Positions 1 to 9,289 of a stretch of DNA of 52,038 nt are shown piece by piece (positions within the stretch are counted from its first letter, which is position 1; the number at the start of each line of letters is the position of its first letter). The notes below the pieces were generated by a model. It was not told the origin of the DNA. It ran no database searches and saw nothing but the letters and a program-made list of their open reading frames with translations. The stretch is taken from assembly GCA_900318585.1 (NCBI GenBank), contig ONKY01000165.1, forward strand, positions 1 to 52,038, given 5' to 3'. The DNA comes from an uncultured Prevotellaceae bacterium. Its GTDB lineage: Bacteria > Bacteroidota > Bacteroidia > Bacteroidales > Bacteroidaceae. Both the position numbers and the translations under genes were made by a program.

Positions 1-1350
1 CTTCACACCGGCATGGAAGCCCTGGATGGCCTCGAAGTGCTCGCGGTTGATGTAGGTCTCGCCGAACTCCAGTTCGCGGCAGGCCTTGACGGCAACATTC
101 AAATCCTTCGTGAAGATGCTTGATGCCAGACCATACTCGCAGTCGTTGGCATACTTGATGGCCTCATCAATGTCAGCGAACTCAATCAGCGGGATGACGG
201 GACCGAAGGTCTCCTCATGGATGATGTCCATATCCTGACGGCAGTCGTCGAGCACGGTGGCTGCATAGAAGTAGCCCTTTGTGCCAACACGCTGACCGCC
301 GCAGAGCAGCTTGGCACCCTGCTTGATGGCGCGCTCCACCTTCTCTGTCACGCTCTCCAGGGCACGCTGCTCAACCAACGGACCCATGTCGACCGACTCA
401 TCCTGGCAGGGGTCGCCCACCTTCACGGCCTTCATCTTCTCCACGAGAATTTTCGTAAACTCGGCCTTCACCTCCTTCTGCACATAGACGCGCTCGGCAT
501 TGTTACAAATCTGGCCGTTGTTACCGATACGGCTGTCCACAATCCACTGGGCTGCCCTTTCGAGGTCGGCATCCTTCATGACGATAGCGGGAGCCTTTCC
601 GCCCAGCTCCAAGCTGACCTTCGTGATGTTCTTCGAAGCAGCAGCCATGATGCTCTCACCGGCACCTACGCTACCTGTCACGCTGACGATGTCGATCTTC
701 GGGCTTCCTGCCATCTCGTTGCCGATGACGCTACCCTTACCCGTGACGATATTGATAACACCTGCGGGCAGTCCTGTCTCGTCCACCACCTTGGCAAACT
801 CAGTGCAGTTCTCCGGCGTCAGCTGGCTCGGCTTGATCACGATGGTACAGCCGGCTATCAGCGCGGCACCAGCCTTACGGGCAATCAGGAAGAACGGGAA
901 GTTCCAGGGCAGGATGCCTGCCACCACGCCAATAGGTTTCTTCGTCAGCAGGATGGTCTCGTTGGGGCGGTCGCTGGGGATAATCTCGCCCTCAATGTGG
1001 CGGGCGAAGCTGGCCATATACTCGAAGTAGGCGATGGTTGCCCCCACCTCGATGCTGGCCCACGTGCGAGTCTTTCCTTGCTCGCGCATGATAATCTCCG
1101 TGAATTCCTTCTCGCGCTTCTTGATGCCGTCGGCCATCTTCAGCAGATAGCCGGCACGCTCAATGGCGGGTGTCTTCCCCCACGCCTTCTGGGCGGCGCG
1201 GGCAGCGTCGAGTGCGCGGTTCACGTCCTCAATCGTGCCTTCGGGCTGACGGCTGATGACTTCTTCCGTTGAGGGGTTCAACACATTAATCCATTGGCCG
1301 CTCGAGCTCTCGCAGAACTGACCGTTGATGTACATTTGTAAGTCTTTCAT
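1..1350 (-). CDS. aldA: Aldehyde dehydrogenase, lactaldehyde dehydrogenase type (3' end cut by window edge)
   Basis: NAD-dependent cytoplasmic aldehyde dehydrogenase, probably oxidising L-lactaldehyde to L-lactate in fucose and rhamnose breakdown. The frame is open for 450 codons from the ATG at 1350 to the window edge, and the family is about 480 residues, so roughly 30 C-terminal residues are missing. The catalytic Cys is C282 in GQICNNAERVYV and the general-base Glu is E248 in VSLELGGKAP. The Cys context closely resembles E. coli AldA (NAERVYV), which is why I prefer AldA over succinate-semialdehyde or betaine aldehyde dehydrogenases. The protein starts MKDLQMYINGQF; a second in-frame Met at residue 6 is possible. 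A good promoter lies 47 bp upstream, so the gene is probably its own unit. Substrate is inferred from family only. Confidence 0.85.
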   Translation of the reverse strand, partial: MKDLQMYINGQFCESSSGQWINVLNPSTEEVISRQPEGTIEDVNRALDAARAAQKAWGKTPAIERAGYLLKMADGIKKREKEFTEIIMREQGKTRTWASIEVGATIAYFEYMASFARHIEGEIIPSDRPNETILLTKKPIGVVAGILPWNFPFFLIARKAGAALIAGCTIVIKPSQLTPENCTEFAKVVDETGLPAGVINIVTGKGSVIGNEMAGSPKIDIVSVTGSVGAGESIMAAASKNITKVSLELGGKAPAIVMKDADLERAAQWIVDSRIGNNGQICNNAERVYVQKEVKAEFTKILVEKMKAVKVGDPCQDESVDMGPLVEQRALESVTEKVERAIKQGAKLLCGGQRVGTKGYFYAATVLDDCRQDMDIIHEETFGPVIPLIEFADIDEAIKYANDCEYGLASSIFTKDLNVAVKACRELEFGETYINREHFEAIQGFHAGVK

Positions 1351-1396
1351 AATTTTGTTTTGTTTTAGAGATAGATTAAAGAATTTAGTTTCTGCA

Positions 1397-1426
1397 CAAA
1401 GGTACAGAAAAAAAACGAGACGGCAA
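1397..1426 (-). promoter_or_regulatory. Bacteroidetes promoter of aldA
   Basis: On the minus strand TACCTTTG (1404-1397) matches the -7 consensus TAnnTTTG, and TTG (1426-1424) lies 19 bp upstream, the expected -33 spacing. Transcription would start near 1393, giving a leader of about 43 nt to the ATG at 1350. The -33 element lies in and next to the loop of the terminator hairpin of the upstream unit. Confidence 0.75.
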
Positions 1427-1445
1427 TCATCCGTCTCGTTTTTTA
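1408..1445 (-). terminator. Rho-independent terminator after the Big_2 lipoprotein gene
   Basis: AACGAGACGG (1414-1423) and CCGTCTCGTT (1431-1440) form a perfect 10-bp stem with a 7-nt loop. A run of A on the plus strand (1408-1415) gives the T tract for minus-strand transcription, just after the stop at 1467. The stem is also flanked by T on the other side, so it could work both ways, but only minus-strand genes end here. Confidence 0.8.
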
Positions 1446-1466
1446 TAGTATTTTAAATATCGGCCA

Positions 1467-1898
1467 CTACCTTTTCCGGGCTTCAGCTTCAGCCTGGTCA
1501 ATGGCATCTTCCACGTTCATCACCTTGTCGGCAACGGAAACCGTGATGGTGTGGCTGACGTTAGGATTGGAAGCCGACACCACAGTGATCGTCGCCTGAC
1601 CAGTGCTCAATGCCGTCACTAAGCCGTCCGCCGACACCGTGGCCACGGCCTCGTCGCTTGACACGAATGCCACGGCCTGGTCTGTCGCATCGGCGGGCGT
1701 CACGACCACTGTCAGCTGGAGCGTACCGTTCACGGTCAGCGCGATTGCATCGCCATCAATACCATTACAGGTAATCTGGAGGTTCGACACGTCAATTACC
1801 CTGTTGTTGGGGTTGTCGTCCCATGGCACGAGGGGGCCACAGGCGCTCATCAGTCCAACCGCCGTCATCATTGCTAAGATTTTCTTTATCTTCTTCAT
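1467..1898 (-). CDS. Small lipoprotein with a bacterial Ig-like (Big_2) domain
   Basis: Lipoprotein of 143 residues, probably anchored in the outer membrane or on the cell surface. MKKIKKILAMMTAVGLMSAC is a lipoprotein signal with the lipid-modified Cys at residue 20. Residues about 37-125 read as one Big_2 domain: LQLTVVVTPADATDQAVAFV, then SSDEAVATVSADGLVTALSTG and ATITVVSA, the usual order for this fold. The tail is Glu/Ala/Arg rich (EDAIDQAEAEARKR). The gene follows the giant metallophosphoesterase gene by 31 bp on the same strand and is followed by a terminator, so the two likely share a transcript. Big_2 domains often serve in adhesion or as spacers; the exact role is unknown. Confidence 0.8.
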   Translation of the reverse strand: MKKIKKILAMMTAVGLMSACGPLVPWDDNPNNRVIDVSNLQITCNGIDGDAIALTVNGTLQLTVVVTPADATDQAVAFVSSDEAVATVSADGLVTALSTGQATITVVSASNPNVSHTITVSVADKVMNVEDAIDQAEAEARKR

Positions 1899-1903
1899 AT
1901 TTT

Positions 1904-1931
1904 CTTAACTCTTAATTCTTAACTCTTAACT
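1904..1931. repeat. Four 7-bp tandem repeats in the gene junction
   Basis: Four units read CTTAACT, CTTAATT, CTTAACT, CTTAACT on the plus strand. They fill the gap between two co-directional genes and reach into the stop codon (1930-1932) of the upstream gene. On the coding strand each unit carries TAA. Confidence 0.85.
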
Positions 1932-4900
1932 ACTTAACCACAACCTTATTGCCGTTTAGGATATAAAGTCCCTTCTTTGTCGGCTTGGAGTCGAGCTTAC
2001 GACCGTTGAGGTCGTACCATTCGTCAGTAGTAAATTCCTCACTATTCACTATTACCTTTTCACTTACGCCTGTAACAGCACCGTCCACAATACTCATGAC
2101 GCGTGCGGCAGCACCGTTCAGTTTCAGTACGCTCTTGCCGGCAGGTGTCTTCGAGGCGTTGTCAATAAGCGAGTGGAACTCGTTGTTCTTCAGGGCCCAA
2201 TAGTAGCCAGCAGCGAAGTTCGTAGACACGATTACCGGTACCAACTGGTTTCCAGTGTAGCTCTGGGCATTGTCGGTCGTCACCTTGTCGCCACTCTTCT
2301 TCGTACCGGGTATGGCAACAAACTCGTAGGTTGCTCCCTTCTCACCCTTCAACAGCACACCGTTGTTGGCCTTGATGACCTTCTTGTCTCCCACGGTGAG
2401 CTCAGCGCTGCCAATCTCGTATGCCAATACCTGCGTAGTGTTGTACTGACGGCAAGCATAGGCAGTGAGACCCTCAGGCAGCAGCACGTCCACACCGGCC
2501 GACAGGGTGAACCAGTCGTTGACGGCAGTCACGAGGGCCTTGATCTTTCCTGCCTCGAAGAGTTCCTTCAGGGCGGGGTCGAGCGCATAGTTGGCCAGCT
2601 GTCCTAACGGAACCTGGACGCTCACGCCTGCGGGCAGTGCGCCTGCAGCTATCTGGATGGGGTCGTCGGTCTCAGGCAGGATGATGTTCGTGATGCCCGT
2701 CACGCCATTGAAGGCATCGGCGGTGATGTTCGTCAGCCTGTAGCCCTGGATGGCGGCAGGAATGGTGATGGTGGTTGCTCCTGCAGCCGGTTCAACCTTC
2801 GTCAGCTCAGCAGTCTTGTTGGCCTCGTGGGTCACCTCAGCGGTGAGTTTCGACGACGGGCTGTCGGTGGTCTGAGCGGTGAGCACCTTGGCCACGATGC
2901 TGACCTTCAATGATGCTGGCTCAGTATTCTTGTGGTTGGCATCGCCCTCAATCATATAGTACACGGTGTACTCCTTCTTGTCCTTGCCCTTGGGCACCTC
3001 GGTGCTGAAGTTCTTACCGTCGAGCGAGTACTTCATCGTACCGCCTTCAACCGTGACGGGCGTGATGAGTTCCTGCTCCTCACCGCTATAGGTAAGCCCA
3101 GTCTTGGGCGTGGGAGCAGCAGTGACGTTGGCAATGTCTACCTTGTTGATGGTGAACTTCTGCGTCAGTCCGGTCTCCGGCAGCTTGTAGTTCTCGTTGC
3201 TCAGCGCGGTGGCCGTAGCAGTGTAGTGTCCGGCATTGGTTTCTGCACCAGAGACAGTGACAGTGCACTTGTCGGCGTTCACCAAGTCGTCGGCCTTGAC
3301 GGTAGCCGTAGGCGCATGCTGCTGGTTGTCGAAGTCGAACTCGAAGGGTTCACTCCACTCCAAGGTCACCGCCTTCGGGTTGACAGTGAGGGTACCATCG
3401 GCGTAGGTGATGGCGTAGTTGTCGGCACTGAGTCCGCTGGGTGTCATCTTGTAGGTGCCCACCTTGCCATACTGCTTATACTCATGGGTGATGGCCACTT
3501 CGCCGGTGAGCACAGCAGCGGTCTCGCCGTTGACGAATCCTTCGTACTTCACGCCCTTGTGGGCAGGCTCGTCACCGTAGGTAACAGCATTGTCCACAGC
3601 CGTCACGGTGAGCGGTGCCTTCTCGATGGTAAACGTCTTCGTGGCTGTCTTGCCGTATTCTCCAGCACCCGTAACGGTTACCGTGGCGGTACCTACATTG
3701 ACATTGTTGCTGTAGCTCACGGTGTAGTCGGTGCCTGCAGTCAGCGTGGCATCACCAAGTTTCACGCTACCCACTGTAGGCTGGATGGCCTTTCCGGTGT
3801 AGGTGAATTTGGTGGTTTCTGTGGTTGACGTACCGTCAGTGAGAGTGATGACAGCTTCGGCAATCGAGGTCTTCGATGCAGAGGCATCGGCAGCCTTCAC
3901 CAGGCGGACGGCAGAGCCTTCGCGTCGGTTCTGGATGGTAGCAGGGTCGAGGTCGGTTTCTGAGAACCAAACCTGGTAGGCCTCCATTTCGGGTGTTCCC
4001 GTCAGTTCTGCCGAAGGTGTACTGCTCCAGTAGAAGCCCTTTTCGCCGATGAAGTCCAGGCTCTTTCCCTTGGAGAAGAGGCCTGCTGCGGGCAGGAATA
4101 CTGCTCCAGCCTCCTCCATGGTTGTCCACTGATCAGCGGTATAGGTATTGGTCAGCGTAAGGCCGGCAGGCGTTTCCCACTCGTCAGGCAGGATGACGAT
4201 ACCGTTCACATTGTTGACAGTGGCGTGTGCCACCAGCTTGTCGGCGTTAGGACGCTCGCTGAAGATATAGCTCCACTCGGCCTTGCTCAGCGTGCGCCAG
4301 CCGGCACCAAGACAGTCAATCACTTCCTGACTCTCGCCCCACTCGGCAAAGTCACCCTTGAAGTAAGGTTCGGCCATGGATTCGTCAGCGTAGTTGTATG
4401 CGTAATAAGAACCGAGGTCATCGTCGGCAGTGCTCCAGCAGAACAGGTCGAGCGTGGCTGCGGGGGCGATGCCAGTGGTAGTGTTTATCTTGTTATCCTC
4501 GCCAAGGATGTCGTACTGGTGTTCGGCCAGTGACCATACCTCCGTGTTGCGGTTATAGCGCAGGTTACCCTTTGCAAAGCTAATCTGCGTGCCGTCAGCG
4601 TCGGTAGTAAACGCACCCTTCACCGGCTCTGCTCCCTCGCCGAGGGTGGTAAACACGGTGACAGGACTATCGGGGCCAGTGGTGCCATCGTCGTAAACAG
4701 GCTCCACGAAGGTCTCGTAGGTGGTGGCAGGCGTCAGGTTCTGAAGCGTGTAGTCGGAAGGCGAGACATTGGGAATCATCGTCCAATCGCTGCCATCCTG
4801 AAGGATGGTGAAGTTGGTGAACTCCAAGATGTCGTAATTATCGTCAGGCTCATGCTCAATGTAGAAGAAGTAATACTCTTCGTCTGAGTCGGAGGCAGAA

Positions 4901-7900
4901 GCTACGCGGTTCGCACGTGACTTTAGTGATTTCATTCCTCTTACCCATGCGCTAATCCATGCTTTCTGCGATTTCTTCAAGAATATCGTCCTCTGTGCCT
5001 GGAGAACCTTGATTTCCTGCATGATCAGCTCTTTATTGTCTGCATCGGTCTCTTCTTTGTATTCCTTCCACTTGGCTTTGAGTGTCTTATCAAGACTCTT
5101 CAGTTCCTTAATCTTTGACTTCGAGAAGGACTTCAGGTCTTCCTTTGACAATTTTCCGTTCTGCTTCACAAAGCCATATTTGAAGTTCACGCTGTTCTTG
5201 GCACTATTCCACTGAGTTACATTAAAGGAAACCCCCTTCCCAGCGCGGACGTTACCAATGACTATCATGTTGTCGCTCGAAGAGGATGCCTTAGAGGTGT
5301 AGACACCTTCAGATCCGCCAAGTGTGTTGTCATCACTAATCAGCACAGTCTCCTCATCGCCTGCTGCACCAGAAGTTGCAGCGAAAGGCCTGTAATACAC
5401 GTTCCATTTGCTCTCCGAGCCATAGCCCGTCCAGGTCAGTTGCTCCTTCGTGGAGGATACGGGCGTAGCCGTTACGACTGACGGAGCGGCATTCTCTAAC
5501 TGCGTGGTCACCTCCAAAGGCTCCGTCCAGCGGCTGTTGCCCCCCTCATCGCAGACGCTGCGTACCCATACATAATAAGTGGTGAGGGGTTCCAGATTCT
5601 CTATGGTGTACTCCGAACCAGCCTCCACGGCATCCTTGCTCTTCTCTAACGGTGTCAGCGTAGAGGGGTCGCTCGCAGGATTGGTGGAGTAGACTATCTG
5701 TTCTTTCTTCGTTGTGCTGTTATAGGTCAGCGTTACGCTCGTGGGCCTTGTTTCGTTCGCTGCAACGTCTACGGGCCGTTGTGCACAGTAGGAAGTGCAG
5801 TCCATGACGAACGAGTCGAGCTTTTTGTTCTCTGAAGTGCCTTTGTAGTTCAGGTTGAAGAACACATCGCCCGGTGCGAACTTGAGCGTGCAGTTCAGTT
5901 GGGAAGCTATCCAGCTGTAACCGTCGTCGCAAATCCAGTTGATGTCGTACTTGCGTCCGCAGCAGAGTGACACAAAACCGGCATCCCATTTGCTGGTGCT
6001 ACGCAGATAGGCCGCTTCTATGCCGGTCTCTGCGTCCACGATCTGAATGGCAAAGCCATGCCAGCCACCGGTGGGACCATCGAGCTCGTACTGGATGGTA
6101 GCCATGTCCTCAGTGGCGCAGCAGTTGGTGGCGAAGGTCAGCGTGGCAGACCATTCGCTCAGCTTGCCGCCATCAAAGATGCCCTGTACCTGCGTCTCAT
6201 AGTAGGTGGCTGCCGTCAGTCCCTCAAGGGTCTTTGAACGGTCGGTCAGGTTGTTCAGAGTCGTCCAAGCCTCCTCACCCTTCTTGCGGTAGCGCAGGTT
6301 CCACGCAGTGGCACCGCTACGCAGCGAGCACTTGATCTGTGCAGTCGTGTTGGAAAGGTCGGCAACAGCCAGCCTGTTAGGAGCCGGATAGGTTGAGAAC
6401 GTAAACTGCATCTGGGCTTTCCAACCAACAGAGGTACTATTTGCTGGAGGATCCGTCGGGTCGTAGTCTTCGCTGCCAGTAATGTATCTGCACTGGCTGC
6501 TGCAATCGTAAACATAGTTTGTCAGATCGCTTGAATTCAGGCTGGTGCCCGTATTATCGTCTATAGTAATCAACAGGTTCGACGTGCCGTCGTAGGCGAA
6601 GGCCTTGTCGAACTCAATGGCGTTCCACTGGCCTGGCTTGAAGGTTACATCCCCACTGAACACCAAGTCGCTGGCAGTGACTGCCGTGAAGTCATATATG
6701 CTGGTATTCGAGGTATGGGTAACGTAGACGCTGAGATTGCGGGTGACGCCGCCCTTCACAGTATTGAAGGCAATGCTGGTCAACGGCCCAGCGCCACGTC
6801 CGAGTTGCTCCTTCGTATAGAGCTGTTGAGTCATCGTATAATCAGAGCTGACAAAGAGGGGGCCTATGTGGGCATACTGTGCCGTACCCACCGTCACCGT
6901 CCCGTCGGCATCAGGCACGACAGCTGCCTCCGGCATCGTGATGCTCAGTGTACGGTCGTTGGTCTTGTCGGCCTTGTCCGTACCGTAGTTGCTCTTGTCC
7001 TCAAGAATACTGTTGATAGTGGCATCGTCTACTCCCGACAGCGCAAAGAGGGTGCTGTAGGTAGTATTCGACTTATAGGTGTTGTACGTTGTCAGCAAGG
7101 TGGCCTTGTCTGCTGAAGCGTCCTCGTTGCCATCGGCATGGGTGGTGAACAGGCCGGCAGCGAAGGCTCCCAGATTGTTTTTGACCTCATCGGTAGCTAC
7201 AGCCATGGCAGCAGCCTTTGTGGTCGCATCAGTTATGCCATTGATCTTGCTCTCAATGGTTGCCTTTGTAATGGCAGCCACCCTGCCTTGCAGGAACGTC
7301 TTGCTCGTTGCGTCGAAAGCAGTCGTGGCGACGGAGAGCGTCTTCTTGTCCTCTGAGAGGGTCAGTGTGCGGTAGTCGCAGGGATAGGAGATGAGTGAAC
7401 CGGTGTTGACGTCGTAGATAGACTCACCCGTCTTGGACGTACTTGCCCAGTCCTGCGCAATGTCTGAGGTGTGGAAGTGGCCGGTCAGAATGACCTTTAC
7501 GCCGGCCTTCACCAGCTCGTTGCGTACGGTCTCAGAGTCGTTTACCGCATAGGTGGAGATAAACAGGTCGGCTCCCGTGATGTGCGGGAACAGCGGGTGG
7601 TGCATCATGGCAATGACCTGCTTGCCTGCCGTCTTTGCCGCCGTGGCCTGATTGCAAATCCACGTAAGGGTGGCAGCAGGAACAGAGCCAGTATGCGAGT
7701 CAATAGCCAGCAGCACCAGTCCGTCTATGGGCTCTGCCACATAGCTCAACGAGCCGTTAGGGTCGAGCGTGCTGCTCGTGCCATAGCCATAGTCAGCATA
7801 GAACGTGGCGAAGTTGCCCGTTGTCATCTTGGCAGCTGCGGAAGTGGTTCCGTCGTCATTAAACTGCGTGCAGTTGCCCTCGTCGCCGAAGTCGTGGTTA

Positions 7901-8286
7901 CCAGGAATCACAAAAATCTTGATACCCGACACCCTGCTCTTCAGCGCTGCCAGCTTTTCCTTCACGAAGTCGTGGCTGGCCTGTTCGCCGTCCTTGGTCA
8001 GGTCGCCGGTAATCAGTAGCAATTTGGCGTCGGTCGGTACGATGTTTTCCGTAAACGATGCAAAATACTCAGCACTCTGCTCCAGCATCTTGCGCTGGCC
8101 GGCATAGTAGGTTTGCCATGCCGACTGGGGCTTAGCCGCGTCGGGCAGCAGACTGGGCGCCATGACGTGGATGTCGGAGACGACAATCATTTTCGTTCCC
8201 GTCTCTACCACCGCCGCGCCATAGGCACTTGTCCAAGCTACTGCCATGAGTAGCGTGAACCATAGGTTTTGTAGTCTTCTTTTCAT
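1930..8286 (-). CDS. Giant secreted calcineurin-type metallophosphoesterase with Fn3, FISUMP-like and MBG-like domains
   Basis: Secreted protein of 2118 residues. After a signal peptide (MKRRLQNLWFTLLMAVAWTSAYG) comes a calcineurin-like phosphoesterase at about 30-330 with the metal motifs VSDIH, TGDLTKDGE, PGNHD, MHHPLFPH and GHFH, all intact. Then follow beta-rich segments and several fibronectin III-like domains (about 630-720, 840-930 and 930-1215); the last is interrupted at about 1035-1135 by a Lys/Glu-rich, probably helical insert. A FISUMP-like domain (FAKGNLRYNRNTEVWSLAEHQYD) occupies about 1220-1470, MBG-type repeats about 1500-1800, and a leucine-rich-like stretch about 1835-1895. 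The protein ends with EWYDLNGRKL...GLYILNGNKVVVK, a type IX secretion-like sorting tail. The phosphoesterase substrate cannot be told from sequence. No clear -7 box is seen in the 69 bp upstream, so it may be read from the preceding genes. Confidence 0.85.
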   Translation of the reverse strand: MKRRLQNLWFTLLMAVAWTSAYGAAVVETGTKMIVVSDIHVMAPSLLPDAAKPQSAWQTYYAGQRKMLEQSAEYFASFTENIVPTDAKLLLITGDLTKDGEQASHDFVKEKLAALKSRVSGIKIFVIPGNHDFGDEGNCTQFNDDGTTSAAAKMTTGNFATFYADYGYGTSSTLDPNGSLSYVAEPIDGLVLLAIDSHTGSVPAATLTWICNQATAAKTAGKQVIAMMHHPLFPHITGADLFISTYAVNDSETVRNELVKAGVKVILTGHFHTSDIAQDWASTSKTGESIYDVNTGSLISYPCDYRTLTLSEDKKTLSVATTAFDATSKTFLQGRVAAITKATIESKINGITDATTKAAAMAVATDEVKNNLGAFAAGLFTTHADGNEDASADKATLLTTYNTYKSNTTYSTLFALSGVDDATINSILEDKSNYGTDKADKTNDRTLSITMPEAAVVPDADGTVTVGTAQYAHIGPLFVSSDYTMTQQLYTKEQLGRGAGPLTSIAFNTVKGGVTRNLSVYVTHTSNTSIYDFTAVTASDLVFSGDVTFKPGQWNAIEFDKAFAYDGTSNLLITIDDNTGTSLNSSDLTNYVYDCSSQCRYITGSEDYDPTDPPANSTSVGWKAQMQFTFSTYPAPNRLAVADLSNTTAQIKCSLRSGATAWNLRYRKKGEEAWTTLNNLTDRSKTLEGLTAATYYETQVQGIFDGGKLSEWSATLTFATNCCATEDMATIQYELDGPTGGWHGFAIQIVDAETGIEAAYLRSTSKWDAGFVSLCCGRKYDINWICDDGYSWIASQLNCTLKFAPGDVFFNLNYKGTSENKKLDSFVMDCTSYCAQRPVDVAANETRPTSVTLTYNSTTKKEQIVYSTNPASDPSTLTPLEKSKDAVEAGSEYTIENLEPLTTYYVWVRSVCDEGGNSRWTEPLEVTTQLENAAPSVVTATPVSSTKEQLTWTGYGSESKWNVYYRPFAATSGAAGDEETVLISDDNTLGGSEGVYTSKASSSSDNMIVIGNVRAGKGVSFNVTQWNSAKNSVNFKYGFVKQNGKLSKEDLKSFSKSKIKELKSLDKTLKAKWKEYKEETDADNKELIMQEIKVLQAQRTIFLKKSQKAWISAWVRGMKSLKSRANRVASASDSDEEYYFFYIEHEPDDNYDILEFTNFTILQDGSDWTMIPNVSPSDYTLQNLTPATTYETFVEPVYDDGTTGPDSPVTVFTTLGEGAEPVKGAFTTDADGTQISFAKGNLRYNRNTEVWSLAEHQYDILGEDNKINTTTGIAPAATLDLFCWSTADDDLGSYYAYNYADESMAEPYFKGDFAEWGESQEVIDCLGAGWRTLSKAEWSYIFSERPNADKLVAHATVNNVNGIVILPDEWETPAGLTLTNTYTADQWTTMEEAGAVFLPAAGLFSKGKSLDFIGEKGFYWSSTPSAELTGTPEMEAYQVWFSETDLDPATIQNRREGSAVRLVKAADASASKTSIAEAVITLTDGTSTTETTKFTYTGKAIQPTVGSVKLGDATLTAGTDYTVSYSNNVNVGTATVTVTGAGEYGKTATKTFTIEKAPLTVTAVDNAVTYGDEPAHKGVKYEGFVNGETAAVLTGEVAITHEYKQYGKVGTYKMTPSGLSADNYAITYADGTLTVNPKAVTLEWSEPFEFDFDNQQHAPTATVKADDLVNADKCTVTVSGAETNAGHYTATATALSNENYKLPETGLTQKFTINKVDIANVTAAPTPKTGLTYSGEEQELITPVTVEGGTMKYSLDGKNFSTEVPKGKDKKEYTVYYMIEGDANHKNTEPASLKVSIVAKVLTAQTTDSPSSKLTAEVTHEANKTAELTKVEPAAGATTITIPAAIQGYRLTNITADAFNGVTGITNIILPETDDPIQIAAGALPAGVSVQVPLGQLANYALDPALKELFEAGKIKALVTAVNDWFTLSAGVDVLLPEGLTAYACRQYNTTQVLAYEIGSAELTVGDKKVIKANNGVLLKGEKGATYEFVAIPGTKKSGDKVTTDNAQSYTGNQLVPVIVSTNFAAGYYWALKNNEFHSLIDNASKTPAGKSVLKLNGAAARVMSIVDGAVTGVSEKVIVNSEEFTTDEWYDLNGRKLDSKPTKKGLYILNGNKVVVK

Positions 8287-8355
8287 TGGTAATTGTTTTT
8301 AAGTTATACAGAAGTTGTTATCATCATTGCTTTGAAGAGGAAATATTGTCTGGCA

Positions 8356-9207
8356 TCAGTTCATAGGTATGCCAGGTCCCAGAATGACGAGGTCGATGAA
8401 CACCAGCAGCACACCGACGGCCAGCAGCAGATAGTTGGGGCGATGTGGCAGGCTGTAGAGGTAGCGGCTCTGTTTCGGATGCTTCACCATGAACCATGTG
8501 AACATGAATGCCCAGAAGAACTCTATCCACTCCAGGTTGGCGAAGATAACGGCGAAGTAGCTGCCGCCGGTAGCAGGAGAAATGATGCCGCCAATGCAAC
8601 CAATGACCGCGGCTACTATCAGCATCACCAAGTGCAGTCTGATAGCCACATAGAGACGCTCCTGCTTGTTGGCAGGGTCTTCAACGAAGTAGTACGACAT
8701 GTAGTTCAGGGCAAAGAAGGTGAACACCACGCCTGCCGCTCCAATAACGAACAGCGCAATGCGCAGTGTCATCACGAAGCCGGGAGCATCGGGGAAACAC
8801 TTGAACACATTGCCCCAGTCGCCCAGCTGGGTGAGCGGGTCAACCATGAAATAGCCGAAGCCCGTGGCAAACTGTGCACCCATGAGTTGGACGAGAAACA
8901 CCCGCATCAGCGGACCCATCTTCGACTTCAGCAATACGAAGAACAGCACCAGACCGATGATCATGTTCAGGACAGAGGCGCTGCCGCCAGCCACCATGAT
9001 GCGGTGGAAGGACGCAAAGTTCTCGAAATGCACACTGGTCTCATCGTAGCCCACGCAGGTGGCAGAGAACATGGTCACCTGATCGCCCAGACCATACGCA
9101 TAGAACGTGAGCAAATGGAACAGCTCGTGCATGGGAATGGTGAGCACGAAAGCCAGCAGACTGGTAGCAATGCAGTTGACAACTGTCAGATCATTCTTTT
9201 GGTTCAT
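8356..9207 (-). CDS. Polytopic membrane protein with HExxH motif (M50-like putative metallopeptidase)
   Basis: Protein of 283 residues made largely of hydrophobic segments, about six or seven predicted membrane helices. The first helix holds PMHELFH (H27-E28-x-x-H31), the zinc motif placed in a membrane segment as in site-2-protease-like M50 peptidases. A Gly/Asn-rich stretch (GGSASVLN) and DPLTQLGD follow, but I do not see a clean NPDG or LDG third-ligand motif, so catalytic activity is uncertain. The gene is 82 bp downstream of a winged-helix regulator gene and 69 bp upstream of the giant phosphoesterase. Possible roles are intramembrane proteolysis or a non-catalytic relative; the substrate is unknown. 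Confidence 0.65.
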   Translation of the reverse strand: MNQKNDLTVVNCIATSLLAFVLTIPMHELFHLLTFYAYGLGDQVTMFSATCVGYDETSVHFENFASFHRIMVAGGSASVLNMIIGLVLFFVLLKSKMGPLMRVFLVQLMGAQFATGFGYFMVDPLTQLGDWGNVFKCFPDAPGFVMTLRIALFVIGAAGVVFTFFALNYMSYYFVEDPANKQERLYVAIRLHLVMLIVAAVIGCIGGIISPATGGSYFAVIFANLEWIEFFWAFMFTWFMVKHPKQSRYLYSLPHRPNYLLLAVGVLLVFIDLVILGPGIPMN

Positions 9208-9289
9208 ATCAATATACAGGTTTATTTTTTAAACACATAAGGACGTAATTATCTCATGAAGGGAAAAAGAGAATGGTGCGGGAAAGCGA

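Noticed and set aside
217..1272. 351-codon plus-strand frame antisense to aldA
   Set aside because: The opposite strand encodes a clear aldehyde dehydrogenase with catalytic residues; the plus-strand product has no domain pattern and its openness follows from codon bias.
2932..3828. 298-codon plus-strand frame inside the giant phosphoesterase gene
   Set aside because: It is antisense to recognisable MBG-like repeats and is Val/Leu/Gly-rich without a motif, so it is a shadow.
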